The notes: generated by a model from the letters alone, not told the origin. A DNA stretch of 64,000 nucleotides from Adiantum capillus-veneris (GCA_014529385.2 CM043969.1:70191176-70255175), one strand, 5' to 3'; positions 43,103 to 55,086 are shown, numbered from the stretch's first letter. Made by a program: numbers and translations.

Positions 43103-43120
43103 TACTCAGTGGGGGCACCA
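43103..43120 (-). other. Candidate primer-binding site of the Tat-like element
   Basis: The minus strand reads TGGTGCCCCCACTGAGTA five bases from the inner edge of the right terminal repeat. The position is right for a primer site; the matching tRNA was not identified. Confidence 0.45.
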
Positions 43121-43125
43121 AAATA

Positions 43126-43419
43126 TGGAGAGAGGGGATGGGGAACACATCCATCACACAAGAAGCTGTCCCTATATAGCTCAAGGTATTCACTGCACCC
43201 CTAATCTCTCGGAAACACCTTAAAAAAAAACAATTGCGCTAGTAGGGCCTCGCCTGCAATCCACCCAATGCACCTACCGCTAACAAGATCACCCGCCCAC
43301 ATGCACAAACCACTGCGGTCTATCTTGACCCTCTCAACACACACAACTTTTGTTACTCATTTTCTATGCACACACACAAACATCGTCGGTTCGAAGGTCA
43401 CACTTCCTCAGTACCGACA
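43126..43419 (-). mobile_element. Right terminal repeat (5' LTR part) of the Tat-like element
   Basis: 294 bp matching 35055-35352; minus strand TGTCGGTACTGAGG to CTCTCCA. The next bases (CCGAA) do not match the left flank (CACGT), so no target duplication is recognisable. Confidence 0.65.
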
Positions 43420-44966
43420 CCGAAATGTGTCAATCAAGCGAGCAAAAATGCATGAGTGGTACAAGCAAGGAATTGCAAAAGAGAGACAATGGAAATGTTT
43501 CTCTAAGAGTATTTCATAAAGAAAAATATGAAATTGGCATATAAGAGGTGTACCCACATCAAATTCAATACTACTGTGTAATCACAATTCACAATGCACA
43601 CACATTGAGTTAAAGCATAATGATGGAGGTATTACTTTTAAAGCAAGAAAACAAGATCATGAAACAACTAATAGTGCACTACAATGTCAAACCAATAGAA
43701 ACCACCCCATTTTATCGTGCAATTCACAAGCATAAGTGATAACCACAAGTACAAGCCCATACCAAAACACTAATTGCAAAATACAAAAAAGTACACATAG
43801 ATAGAGCATAAAATAAGTCTACACGGTCACAACAAAAAATATCCATATACACTTCTCATTTGACTAAGCATCTAAGCAATGAACAACTCATCATCATGTC
43901 AAACCAAGAATAGTCTCATTTTATTTTGCAATTAATCTCAAGCATAAGCAATATAATATTGTCTACCAACTCATAAGTACAAAGCCAAGAGAGTCCTTGT
44001 CTCAGCTCCCTTACCCTCTCATTGACAACACAACAACACAAAGGAACAAGTGACATCGTTCCTTAATTCATTGTTATACCTCCAAGAACTTTGAACCCTG
44101 TGATTTATTTGAACATATTGGTACAATGTCCTTTACATCTCCTTGTTTCTCATGGCTCACACCAATTGCATCCTTTGCCTCCTCTAATCTTTATTTTCAA
44201 CCTCTTTGTTTGGCCTTGTGATTCTCACTTCTTGCTCAATGACAACATCAAGATCTTTGTTCTTCCTTAATTAAAGTTCTACTGGTGCCTTTTCTTTTAC
44301 CTAGTAGGCAAGACTCTTTAAAAAAACAATAAAGAGAACAATTATGTCGCATGCACAAGGCTCAATGTACCACGTGGACATGCTTCATCGACTTTGAGAG
44401 TCGATTATGTATATATTCCTAGATAAGAGTGTCCAAAATGCTAGGAGGATTAGTACTGTTAATTTTGGGAGCCTATTCGCAGAACCTTCATGTCCGGATA
44501 AGTCCATTAGATTAGGTTTTCCAGTTTTGAAATCCTCTTGCATTAATTGTTTGTACAAGCACTCTGACAGATATGTTACACTCTAGTGGGCATCTGGCAT
44601 GACATGCATGTAATTTTATGTTGTTACAAAAATACTACGAGCCATTCCTTGCATCAATTTGATTTCCAGGTGGGCAAATGTGTGACGGTTTCACCCAAAA
44701 ACTTTTCATGGATGGGTTTATTGTTAAATCATTACAAATGATTTATTTCTACACTTTGTATTCCAAGTTTTCTCTACCTAAGTCCTAAAAAGTTCATAAG
44801 CAGTATTTTTGCTCTATAAAAGGAGTAGATCACCGAGCATTTAGATCATTGAGAGCTAACACCTAGCGTTTTTGCACCTAGTAGCCTAGCATTCTACATG
44901 CCATCACCAACAAATCAACCCAACATTTTTTCTCTACATTGTGAGGATCATCCAACGGCCCAACAT
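43420..44966. other. Unassigned AT-rich sequence
   Basis: No gene or element recognised. A TATA-like CTATAAAAGGAG at about 44814-44825 may mark a promoter or an unrecognised LTR. Confidence 0.4.
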
Positions 44967-45102
44967 CTCCACTTTTCAGCCTTTTCATCGTCGGAGATTG
45001 TTTGGATCTGCTAACACTATCTTTCTTGTTGCAACTCCACTTTTCAGCATTTTCATTGCCAAAGATTGTTTGGATCTACTAACGCTATCTTCCTTGTTGC
45101 AG
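44967..45102. repeat. 68-bp tandem duplication
   Basis: CTCCACTTTTCAGC starts at 44967 and 45035. Both units continue with GATTGTTTGGATCT and CTTGTTGCA. 68 is not a multiple of three, arguing against coding. Confidence 0.85.
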
Positions 45103-45450
45103 CTTGGTACTTCAACAGCTCATAAGTGCTTCTTCTTGACCATTCCCTCGCTACATCAAGTGCTTTTATTTTTGTCCATTATTGACTCCATCATCATCTA
45201 TGTTTTCAGCCCTTCATCCCTTTCACATCGAGAGCACAAATCATCCCCAAATTGACCCCTTGGTGGCCACCAACAACCCCCTCATCGAGACGGATCAAAC
45301 AATGCATCAAATCAATACTTCCCATACGAGTCCATAGAGTTTGCATTCAGGTATGGCATATCCTCATTTAATTTACGCAATCAAAAGCAAAAACCACATG
45401 AATAACGTTGTGGGGGATCCTTAAAAGGGTTTCTTGGGACTCCATCTGGT

Positions 45451-45490
<40 letters not shown>

Positions 45491-45866
45491 ACATCTCTAC
45501 TACTCTCTCTCAAAAAGGAACCATCATTCGTGCTAAATAGCACACACTGGGACAAGGAAAGAAGTAAAGATTTGTGGAAGTGTAAAGTCTAGATCTTGTC
45601 ATCATTTCAATCCTGATGCACTTGACAAAAAGTTACTAGCCCTCCATGCCTCTTTCAAGAAGGTTTTGCAAACGAAACCCTCAAAGGATAGCACAAAAAT
45701 GCAAGAAGTTGGGGCACATGGGAACACAAGTCCAATTCAAAGTATGAGGAAAACCTTCAAGCTTATGTGTCCTAGCTACATCAAAAAATAATATTTTGTT
45801 GTGTGTCATCCATGTGCATTTTTTAGTGCTTATGTAAGCTTATACTTTTTTCCTTCAATAGTTGAA
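45103..45866. other. Unassigned sequence with a (CT)n run at 45456-45488
   Basis: About 16 CT units are the only notable feature; no gene or element is recognised. Confidence 0.5.
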
Positions 45867-46537
45867 AGTGAAAAATTAATCAGAGTAGTTATACATCTCG
45901 GCTATCACATGCACCCTGTGGCAAAGGGTATTGCAAGGCAAGCACTCATTGAGGTCCAGACAAGGGTTATCACATTGCAAAAAATAAACAAAGTGGCTAT
46001 ATATCTCGGCTATCACGTGCACTCTCTGGCAGAGGGTGCTACAAGGCAATCACCCATTGAGGTCCACACAAGGGTCAAGCAGCTAGTTTCTAAAGATTTT
46101 ATTGATAGACCAAGGTTAATCCAACAAAAATTAGCAAAGGAGATTGTGATGCAATCAATGCTCATTGGAGACCATTCAGAAGGAAAGGGACTTTCAGATA
46201 AAGATCCAAGTGGTTTGTTAGCAAAGTTGGCACTTGTGTGCTGGACAAGAGAAGGTTATCAAGATGGAGAGATGAGGCTCAAGGAGAGATAGGTCAAGCT
46301 TTGGGAGACTTTGATGAAATTTTTGACTTAAAGAAAGGAGTGTTGTTTGAGATGGCGATGGGGTTGAATATATCCAAAAGGAGAGTATCCACTGATGATG
46401 ATACACGAACAATAAGTGGAAATCATCAAGGCACACTTGAACAACCTATTAAGGAAGGTGAGTCCCACTACCCAGAATATGAGTATGTCACACAAGACAT
46501 GCGAAAAACTAGGAAAAACCAAGAAGAGCATAAATAG
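45867..46537 (+). pseudogene. Unknown protein relic with 36-residue tandem repeat
   Basis: The plus-strand frame 45867-46292 contains two consecutive units of 36 residues: HLGYHMHPVAKGIARQALIE and YLGYHVHSLAEGATRQSPIE (DNA period 108, CTCGGCTATCAC at 45897 and 46005). RPRLIQQKLAKEIVMQSMLI follows. Near 46240-46290 the coherent reading passes to another frame: DEAQGEIGQALGDFDEIFDL, HYPEYEYVTQDMRKTRKNQE, ending at 46537. The in-frame period suggests the duplication occurred while the sequence was coding. I do not recognise a family, and a transposon origin is possible. Confidence 0.4.
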
Positions 46538-46985
46538 GTTTGTGAGATAATTGAAATAAACATTCATCCTAATAGGTGCAAAATCTGTAGGACCAATCCT
46601 TGGAAGTAAATTACGATGTCAAGGCCACCTTCATGACAAGAGGAGAAAATGTAATAAGCTAATTGGCAATGAGGACAGATCAAGGTTAGTCAGTGTTTTT
46701 ACTCCATGCATTTAGGGGGTGTTAAAGACTATGTCACAAGTGGAGAACATGAGAAGAAATAACTTGTGTGGTTTTGTGGAGATTATGTCTATCACACCAC
46801 AACTCCATCAAATATTGTGACTAAAAAAGACCTACAAGTCGATTTGTTGTTTGGCCAATTGCAATCAGTATATGCTTGGATCTTGTGTGGAAAACGTTAC
46901 ACTATGGATGCAAGCTTTGATTTGTTGACTTCTAACGGGGATGCATCTCTTGGGACAACACATATAAAAAGTGGGCAAAGGGAAA
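46538..46985. other. Unassigned sequence up to the truncated copia-2 edge
   Basis: A short frame (DLQVDLLFGQLQSVYAWILC) may belong to the preceding relic. It ends abruptly against copia-2 Gag at 46986. Confidence 0.35.
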
Positions 46986-47150
46986 GATGTACGTCCTGGT
47001 TCTGAGGATGTAGGCGATGTTGAGGATGTTGCAGGTCTTGCTGCAAGGATTGCAGCTGTTGTTTTGCCTACGGTAGAACAAGCTCGTTGGGATGTTAAGG
47101 ATCCGCAGGCTCATGCATTGATTACGTTGTCTGTGAAGCGCACCATTGTT
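46986..47150 (+). pseudogene. copia-2 Gag, first remaining segment
   Basis: Reads DVRPGSEDVGDVEDVAGLAA, RIAAV, VEQARWDVKDPQAHALITLS, VKRTI. A missing base near 47148 (ATTGTTCTCAC versus ATTATTCCTCAC in copia-1) shifts the frame. A two-codon deletion occurs at AAV-VLP. Confidence 0.85.
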
Positions 47151-49834
47151 CTCACATCCGTTCAGCAAAATCTACAAAACAGGCTTGGGATATTCTAGCA
47201 GGTCTTTATGCAAGCCGCAATGAGGCTAAAATTGCTTTGTTGCGTAAAGAGCTGGAGTCAAAGATTATGCATGAGGAAGATGATATGGACACTTTCCTTG
47301 CTAGTGTCAAGGATATCAATGAGCAACTTATTTCTGCAGGTGAAGTTATTTCAGACAGTTCCCTTGTGCTGACTGTTCTTGATGCCTTACCAGATTCTTA
47401 CCAGACTTTTGCTAGTACTTGGAGACTTATGACCCAAGGAAATCTAGAAGTTGTCAAGTTTGATGCATTATGCACATTGCTGTTGCAAGAGTCACTTTCC
47501 AGACAAAACAAGACTAGACAGCGTGTAGTTGAACAGGCTTTTATTGCTTCTCAAAGAAAGGGTGGTAACAGCAATGCAGCCACTTCTTATGGTTCTGCTG
47601 CGAGTGAAAAAAATTATGTTCCTAATGCTTCTGCTGGCAGCAATTCGTCTGGAAATTCTGGTGATAAGGGCAAAAAGAAGATGCGTTGCCATTATTGTAA
47701 AGCCAATGATCACTTGATCAAGTCGTGTCCTAAGTTGAAGGACAAAGAGGCTAAGAAGAAAGAGGGTGGTTCCACTGCAAATGCTGGTTCCACTACAAAT
47801 ACAGCCATTGTTGAGTCTTCTGTGAAAAGAGATTGCGTTGCTGATGTTGATGCAGAATGGGCTTTTAGCGTAGAGTGCACTTACAATCCTGTTGTCCATG
47901 ATGCATGCTTGTCAGTTGCTGCAGATTCACATGTGTGGTATTTCGACAGTGGTGCTACAAAGCACATTACCTCACATCGTGAATTGTTTACCTCTCTCGA
48001 GTCTTTCCCTCATGGGAATTCAGTCACTTGTGCCAACAATGCCTCTTATCCAGTTCAAGGAGTTGGAAAAATTGTGCTTGCTGCTGCTAATGGCAGTTCT
48101 TTTACACTTGTTGATGCACTTTATGTACCTGGGATCAAGAAGAATCTCTTGTCTGTATCCGCACTTGCTAGACTTGGACTTGTAGTCAAATTTGTGGATG
48201 AAAGATGTACAGTTCATGATCTCAGTTTTGGTGATGAAATTGTTGCATCTGGCCTTTTGTGCCGTGGGCTGTATAAGCTCACTTTGTATGACAAGTGTGG
48301 ACAAAATTTTGCAAATGTTGTTGCAGATTCAAGGGCTATTTCAGATGCAAAACTTTGGCATGCACGTTTTGGTCATCTGAATTTTGCCAGTTTGCTACGT
48401 TTGCAGAAATCTGATATGGTTGCTTCTTTACCGCCTCTTGAAGCACCTATCAAACATGTTTGTGAAGGCTGTATTTTGGGTAAGATGCAGCGTTCTAAAT
48501 TTCCAAAGGATGGTTCAGTTTGGGCCACATGCAGGTTGCAGCTTGTGCATAGTGATGTTTGTGGGCCCATGCAAACTCCGTCCTTGGGCAATTACCTGTA
48601 CTTCGTGACTTTCATTGATGATTACTCCAGGCATGCATGGGTATTTCCGCTTAAAGCGAAGTCGAAAGTTTTTGTGTGCTTCAAACAATTTCTGGCTATG
48701 GCTGAAAATGTCTCGAAATGTACAATGGGCACCCTCCGGTCCGATCGAGGGGGGGAGTATATGTCTCATGAATTTAATGCATTTCTGGCTAGTCATGGGA
48801 TAAAACACCAATGTACAGTGCCTTATACACCTCAGCAAAATGGTGTTGCTGAGAGGAAAAATAGGTCACTTACGGAAATGGCACGATGTATGGTCAAAAG
48901 TCAAGCTTTGCCGCCTTCTTTTAGGCTTGAGGCCACCATGTGTGCCACTTATGTACTTAACAGGTGTCCTACGAAAGCTTTGCAGTCTATTACTCCATAT
49001 GAAGCATGGCATGATAGAAAGTCTTCTATTGAGCAGGCTAGAGGTATGCCAAAATGGCTGGTGCACACTTTGCGTGATAGTAAATTGGATGCACCTTTGT
49101 CTAGTCGTACTCGTTCAGGCTCTCGCCATGCATCTTATGCATCAGATTGTTATGCCTTCGCTGTGTCTAGCTTACATGATGTTGAGGAGCCTCTATCTTT
49201 TGATGAAGCACAGAATTCAGAAAATTGGATGGCTGCCATGCAATTAGAATATGATGCACTTATAGAAAATGACACATGGACTTTATGTGATTTGCCTCCT
49301 GGCAAAAAGGCCATTGGTACGAAGTGGGTTTACAAGTTGAAACGCAAGCCGGATGGTGAGATCAATCGCCATAAGGCTCGACTTGTTGCAAAAGGTTATA
49401 CAGAGCAAAAAGGCATAGATTATGAAGAGACTTTTGCTCCCACTTGTCGTATGACTACTGTACGTTTTCTATGTGCATTGGCAGCTCATTTTGGTTGGGA
49501 TGTACATCAATCAGTCATTGTTACTGCTTTCTTGAATGGTGACATATTTGAGGAAGTTTATGTAACGCAGCCTCGCGGTTTTGTCATAAAAGGACAAGAG
49601 GACAAAGTGTGCAAATGTAAGAAGGCTTTGTATGGGTTGAAGCAATCTCCTCGTGCTTGGTATGAGAAAGCTGACACTCATTTGGTTAAACGAGGCTTTC
49701 GTAACAGTCCAACAGAAAGCACACTGTATGTAAAGCGTGAGGGTGATGTACTTCTCATTGTGGTTCTTTATGTTGATGATTTGCTGATCACTGGACCAAA
49801 TGAGAGACATATTGCTGAATTTAGGCTGATTTGA
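47151..49834 (+). pseudogene. copia-2 Gag-Pol main frame
   Basis: One open frame of nearly 900 codons: Gag (IALLRKELESKIMHEEDDMD; here PDSYQTFAS is intact), knuckle CHYCKANDHLIKSC, protease WYFDSGATKHITSHREL, integrase LWHARFGHLNFASLLRLQ, CEGCILGKMQ, SDVCGPMQT, TLRSDRGGEYMSHEF, QNGVAERKNRS, then the deletion joint DRKSSIEQARGMPKWL, and RT AFLNGDIFEEVYVTQPRGF, LYVDDLLITGPNERH. A missing A in TTTAGGCTG (about 49826) shifts it to a stop at 49834. Its length shows it is younger or less damaged than copia-1. Confidence 0.92.
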
Positions 49835-50724
49835 ATGCTACTTTCAAGATGAAAGATTTGGGGTTTTTGCATCATTACTTGGGTATGTAGTTTAAGCAGT
49901 GTGATGGTGGTATTGCCTTGTGTCAGAAAAGTTACATAGAGACATTGCTATGTATGTTTGGACTTGAGGATTGCAAACCTATTGCCACTCCCATGGAAAC
50001 AGGTTTGAAGTTGAATCTACATGATGCTGGCGATCCTACTGATGTCACTCTTTACCAAACTGCTGTTGGCTGCCTCATTTATGTATGCAACACGAGGCCG
50101 GATATTCAGTTTGCAGTCTCACAGGTCAGCAGATTTATGCATAGCCCAAGGTCTAAGCATTGGCAGGCTGTCAAGAGGATTTTCCGCTACCTTAGTGGCA
50201 CTTTACATCTTGGCTTGTCTTATCCCAAGGGGGGATCATTGCCGCCAGACTTACATGCTTTTTCGGACTCAAATTGGGCAGGTTGTTTTGACACGCGAGT
50301 GTCCACAAGTGGGTTTTGTTTCATGCTTGGCAGTTCATGTATATCATGGTTGAGCAAGAAGCAACCTACTGTGGCCACTTCAAGTTGTGAGGCTGAGTAC
50401 AGGGCAGTCTTCACAACTACGATTGAGTGTGTATGGCTCAGACGTCTTATGGCTGATTTGGGTGTTGGACAGGACACTGCCAACACTATCTACACTGACA
50501 GTCAGAGCGCATTGGTAGCTGCGAGGAACCCAGTTTTTCATGCTCGCACAAAGCACATTGAGGTGCATTACCACTATGTCAGGGAGACGCTCTCAGCAGG
50601 AGAGATCAGCTTGGCTTATGTGCCAACACAGGACAACCTTGCAGATCTTTTTACAAAGGCATTGTCTCGTGAGAAGCTTGAAGCTTTTCGCAAAGCTTTG
50701 GGCTTACTCCCCTTTGTGGACTGA
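49835..50724 (+). pseudogene. copia-2 RT C-terminus and RNase H
   Basis: After the frameshift the reading resumes (NATFKMKDLG), meets TAG at 49888-49890 (CAG in copia-1), then runs open from YIETLLCMFGLEDCKPIATP through AFSDSNWAGCFDTRVSTSGF, SSCEAEYRAVFTTTIECVWL, YTDSQSALVAARNPVFHART and QDNLADLFTKALSREKLEAF to TGA 50722-50724. It shows what the region split by the chromovirus in copia-1 looks like uninterrupted. Confidence 0.92.
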
Positions 50725-50788
50725 TCCTGTCCTCAGGGCATGGCACTTCCCTTTACTGATGTGCCAGCTCTCGTTCACCGCATCACTC

Positions 50789-50799
50789 CAGGGGGGATT
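50789..50799 (+). other. copia-2 polypurine tract
   Basis: CAGGGGGGATT just before the LTR, as in copia-1. Confidence 0.85.
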
Positions 50800-51026
50800 T
50801 GTTACTATATACATGTGGTAGTGATGTTTGTGAACACACTAGGACCGCTGGGGCATTTTTTCCCTCTTTAGGAGGTTTTCCCCCCCGTGCATTGTATATA
50901 CGCCCATCACTCTAGGGCTATCTATCTTTCCATTGCACACTAAGTAACACACTCTCTATTGTGTGCCTTGAGCTTCCTTCGTCTTCTCCAAGTTGTGTGT
51001 CTCTCTCTGCAACCCTAATTCCAACA
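50800..51026 (+). mobile_element. copia-2 3' LTR
   Basis: 227 bp, TGTTACTATA to AATTCCAACA, the same length as both copia-1 LTRs with a few substitutions. Confidence 0.93.
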
Positions 51027-51547
51027 AGCAGCCCGTCCGATGCACATGCAACCCGCTTTTTCCTTCCCCCAAAACAGCTTGGATACTAGTGAAAGGGCGG
51101 TGGTAATGCATGTACTAGTCTCCACCCAACCGTGCTATCTCATAGCCTCCCCCTAACGTACACACTGTCCGACCGTGCCGGTGGCCTTGCCCGTAGGACC
51201 CATGTCCTTACAGGTCTTAACTATCTTTTTGAGAACTCTCCAATAAAGGTGTTAGTGTCTTACCTCCTTTACAATCACAAAATAACAATCTAATCCCCAA
51301 AGGTAAATATAACGTACACATTGATTAATGTGTGTTATGCTTGGATGCTCAATTTTAGGAAGAAAATTGTGAGAGAAACCTTTGAAAAAGATTTTATCCT
51401 TTTAGCCTTGATTTGCACTACTTCTTGTCTTTAGACGGTTCTCTAAAGATAGTGTGGGACTACCCTCTAACAAGAGGAATCTTTGAATACTCAGTGGGAA
51501 ATGTCCCTTGGATAGAGGATAGCACCAGCTTTATGGTCAAAAAATCC
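51027..51547. other. Unassigned sequence
   Basis: No gene, repeat or element end recognised. Confidence 0.4.
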
Positions 51548-52318
51548 CTAAGAAGAAATAGCCCTTGGTGCGATGTGGTCAAAGAGTATGCCCATGGGAA
51601 TGTGGCTACTTGTACTCAACCAAAAATATGTATTTGCTTGCATGCACAACGGCTCATCAGCAAAGTGTACTCGCCTAAACTGTGAAGGTCTGCATGACAA
51701 CGTACTCATAGAAACTATGGCATCTCTAAACCCAAGAACATAGAGAAAAGCTGAACAAGCACCATGATGGCCTCGTGCTGTCACAAGCAAACCTTTCCTC
51801 ATCAAGTAAGACTCATCACTCAACTGAACATGACACACATGATCTCTGAGCTGCGATATAGATCAAACTCCTCTATGAGCATCAGGCACATACTGAATAT
51901 CATGGAGCACAAGCATACTCCCACTGGCAAAGTGTAAATGAATGTCACCCATACCATGAACACCATCTTATCCTAGAGCTAAAAATGTGCTAAATCACTC
52001 CTTGCAAGGAGTAACATGGCGTAAAGCATTGTTGTCCAATTGCTCATCATGAGACAAAGTCCACGCATGTCTGGGTGAACCTACAAAAGTAGGAGTGTCT
52101 ACCACACTCATACTCTCAGCGATAACCAATGGGATCCTCCACTATCTCGAATGCCTGAAATAATGTCTCCTTATGTGCCCTGGTCTGCCACAATGCCAAC
52201 AAACCACATGTTTGCGCCTTTGAGATTTGCTCGATACACCAACTTGTGTATCCAATGACAAATTGTCACTACAAGATGCCAGAATTGAGCGCAAAAAGAG
52301 TCTATAGATCAACCCCAC
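51548..52318 (-). pseudogene. Copia-type Gag-protease relic
   Basis: The minus strand, in one frame with several stops, reads SKSQRRKHVVCWHCGRPGHI (a CCHC knuckle whose last Cys is Tyr), VGSPRHAWTLSHDEQ, GMGDIHLHFASGSMLVLHDI, QYVPDAHRGV, SISQLRDH and CHVQLSDESYLMRKGLLVTA. This is the nucleocapsid-protease succession of a Ty1/copia polyprotein, from a family different from copia-1 and copia-2. It is bounded on the right by LTR B. In-frame stops at four or more places show long decay. Confidence 0.7.
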
Positions 52319-52509
52319 ACAAAGTGTAAATGCACTACGCACAAGAACACAACTGCTCAAACCCAATACAAAAGAAAACCAGCTGATCATACACTTGCCA
52401 CCAGAACTATGGCAAAGATGGCATAAAATGCATAACCCTTTGAAATGGAAATGGCCTATGAACTTTGAGAATAGCGGAATTAAGAGAACTAGAGTGAGCA
52501 TTTTTATGA

Positions 52510-53894
52510 GACTACTTTGAGAGCATAGAGGGTGAACTTAATTAGTGGTAGCAACATAACCATTATACTTAATTAACTTGGCATCAACAATACTTTTGCA
52601 AGAGAGAGAGTCAGAGAACTTGACAACAATTGAGGACTGGATTTATGTGGAGTCAGTTTCCCCTCCAATAGGCTTTTGTATTATAGATTCTCCCATAAAG
52701 AGAGACTTGGTATAATACAATCTTTGTGTTCCTTGTGACCTAGGTGATGCTATGAAGATGGAAAGCTTCATGCATCACGAGCATAACATAAACTTTGTAA
52801 AAGCATTAACATCCCCGTCCTCAGTCCCCAAGGCCTCAAACACCTTCGAAGGTGGAGAGCTAGTGGGGAATCAGGGTAGGGAAGAGGAAGAAGAAACATT
52901 CATATGAGAAATAAATAGTACCTCACTTATCATCACTCTTCTTGCTTAGCATAGCATAATAGCATAGTAATGAAGATGGAGAAGATGGCAAGTGTAAGCA
53001 TTGAAGCATGGCTCTTGGTTGGATTTGCGTTCCATAGCCAAGAGTGTTGGTGTAGGCTCTCAACTTCTCAACAAGCTTGGAGATGGAGATGGAGTTCTTG
53101 CACTTTCACCAAGTGAGAATGAGCTTGTGAGTGTGTGTGAGAGAGAGTATACCTCCCAAGCACACCCCTAGCTTCCTTGGTCGACCTCTCCTTGTAGCTC
53201 AAGCTTCAATTTGATTGGACCCCTACAAGCTTAGCCAATCACATGCATAGTGCATATCAAGCAGCCATGCTAGCCTTAGGACAAGTGTCCCCCTTTTTCC
53301 TTTGAGAGAGAGGACTTGATAAATGCATAAACAATTAGCTAAATGATTATTGGACCCCTTTAGAGGCCAACAAATAGGCTTTAGGCACCTTATGAGGGCA
53401 ACATGGAGAGGAGCTTGACATGTGTCCTTGTTGCCTCTTTAGACTAGGCTTGCCTTGTGTGAGGGTGTGTGTGTTCTCTCTCATGCTCATACAAGTAGGG
53501 CTTGCCGCCCCATGAGTAGGGATGTTGGTTGACTTTTGGAACACCTCAAGCCCCTTAGTCACGCAGCACCTTAGTTAGCAAGCACGACAAGCACCTCAAG
53601 CTTGGGCCGGTTCCCATCTCAAGCACAACCCTAGCTTGTCTAAGGTCTAAGGACTTTTAACACTAACCTTTGGAGGTCTTTAATGAAGCTAACCCTAAGG
53701 TCATTAAGCTTCATTATAGCATTGCTCTTTGACAGACCATCTCTCATTTGGACCCTTTGACTTTGGCCCCGTGTTGAGATAGATCCATGAGCACATATCT
53801 ATACTCTAACTCATTTTCGTTTATTCTTCCACATTAAATGATTAGTTTATATGAGAAAATCATTTGGGTTAGTTAGATATTAGATTTTATGACA
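52510..53894 (-). mobile_element. Chromovirus-type LTR, nearly complete (LTR B)
   Basis: The minus strand starts TGTCATAAAATC at 53894 and follows the chromovirus LTR through AAATGATTTTCTCAT, the CCAATGAG-type blocks, the GAGCCATG/AAGCTTCA region, and the CTTCGAAGGTG and AAGCTTCCATCTTCAT blocks to about 52510. The far end is too diverged to place exactly. It is closer to LTR A than to the young LTR. No internal sequence adjoins it, so it is probably a solo LTR. Confidence 0.75.
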
Positions 53895-55086
53895 CCCTTT
53901 GCCAAAAAACAAGAACCAAGTATGCATAAATAGTAACCATATGCAATGAGAGCACAAGCGAAATGACCATCCGCATAGACACATGCCAAAACTTGGCTAA
54001 AACAGCTCTCTAGCACTTGGCACAAAAACTGGCAAAGTTGCCTCTATAACTAAAGCAAAATCGTCTCAGCCAAAGCGGGAGAAGTATGGCAAAGTGGGAG
54101 TAAACCTCAATCTCTATAGTGTCCAAAAGAGGACTCTAAACCATAAACCATAACACTACTTAATGCCAATGAGTAGAAACGTCAAACTGGCTCCACAATT
54201 TCACATACAATGGCAATCCGCACTCGACATACATCCATGGACTTGCAATCCAAAAAAATGATCAATGCGAAAAGAATGCTCTCAATAGAGCTTACCGACA
54301 CTCAAAAGTGCTTACCGAGATGCATGTACAATGGGGTTCAACCATGCACCATAACCATATGCAAATCTCTCCGCAAAGACCATGAACTAAATCACAAAAG
54401 TGTTACCAAAGTGTCCTGTGAAAACCTGTGATAGAAGCTTCACTTGTGTGCTTGAAAAACCGTGTCTCTCGAGAGAACGCTTCAATGGTGTGTAAACACC
54501 TCCATGCTTCGTTATTGAAATCTATGAGAAACCCTCAAACCACAAGCTTTGCACAAGCTGAAATTGCATCTTCAGCAGCACCCAACTTGAAGCACCTGTC
54601 GTGCTTCCAAAAGTGCATCAAACTTGCACACTATGCGAAAACAAAAAACCTGAAATTTATAGTATGCAGTCAACTTGAAATGAATATCAGCAAAATGGTG
54701 AGGAATTTGCAGAAAATTTCTTTTGCAACGTAAATCATGTCGAAATGGAGGGGCAACTGAAGCATAATTTTCATATCTGCATTTTACAAGGAGAATAATG
54801 AATTTGAAATAGTGTTGTTGTGCACACAATTTTTAAGGCAGCGACTTCACTTACGCACTATCTTCCACATATCTCACTCTTAGCCTCAGTTGAGCTCACA
54901 AGCTCCCATTGCATTATCACAAAGCTTTTAAGCTTCCTTGATCTCTCCACCATCGAGAGCGAGCAAGCTATCATCTTGAAGCTCTTAACACTGCCATGCT
55001 CCCTATGATCGCCATGCACACCAGATATTGAGCTTTCCAGCTCACATGCACCAGATTTACCAATGATTGCTAGATCACCTAGAGCC
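53895..55086. other. Unassigned AT-rich sequence
   Basis: No gene or element recognised; short frames at 54210 and 54428 carry no motif. Confidence 0.4.

Larger units (their letters stand above)
35055..43419 (-). mobile_element. Decayed Tat-lineage Ty3/gypsy element with dual RNase H
   Basis: A direct repeat of about 295 bp bounds the element (35055-35352 and 43126-43419). The minus-strand order is Gag, zinc knuckle, protease, RT, RNase H, a second RNase H, integrase, integrase C-terminus. RT-RNase H-second RNase H-integrase is the defining order of the plant Tat/Ogre/Retand lineage. Frameshifts and stops occur in every segment. A 3' region of about 2.2 kb (35.35-37.6 kb) contains an extra unassigned frame and a sequence shared with 55.7-56.3 kb. 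Flanking bases do not match as a target duplication, so an end may be rearranged. Confidence 0.85.
46986..51026 (+). mobile_element. 5'-truncated Ty1/copia copy (copia-2), sister of copia-1
   Basis: About 95 percent or more like copia-1 by eye, in the opposite orientation. It begins inside Gag (at DVRPGSEDV), lacking the 5' LTR, primer site and about the first 45 codons, and ends with a complete 227-bp 3' LTR. It has a 399-bp internal deletion (after 49033), a one-base deletion in Gag, another in RT, and a TAG in RT. No target duplication can be assigned because the 5' end is missing. The truncation is more likely a later deletion or illegitimate recombination than normal insertion. Confidence 0.93.

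Noticed and set aside
43126-43419. The 294-bp repeat as a complete LTR with target duplications
   Set aside because: The outer flanks do not match and no polypurine tract adjoins the left copy; reported only as a terminal repeat.
44814-44825. TATA-like sequence as the promoter of a host gene
   Set aside because: No coherent coding sequence follows; the nearby 68-bp duplication breaks frame.
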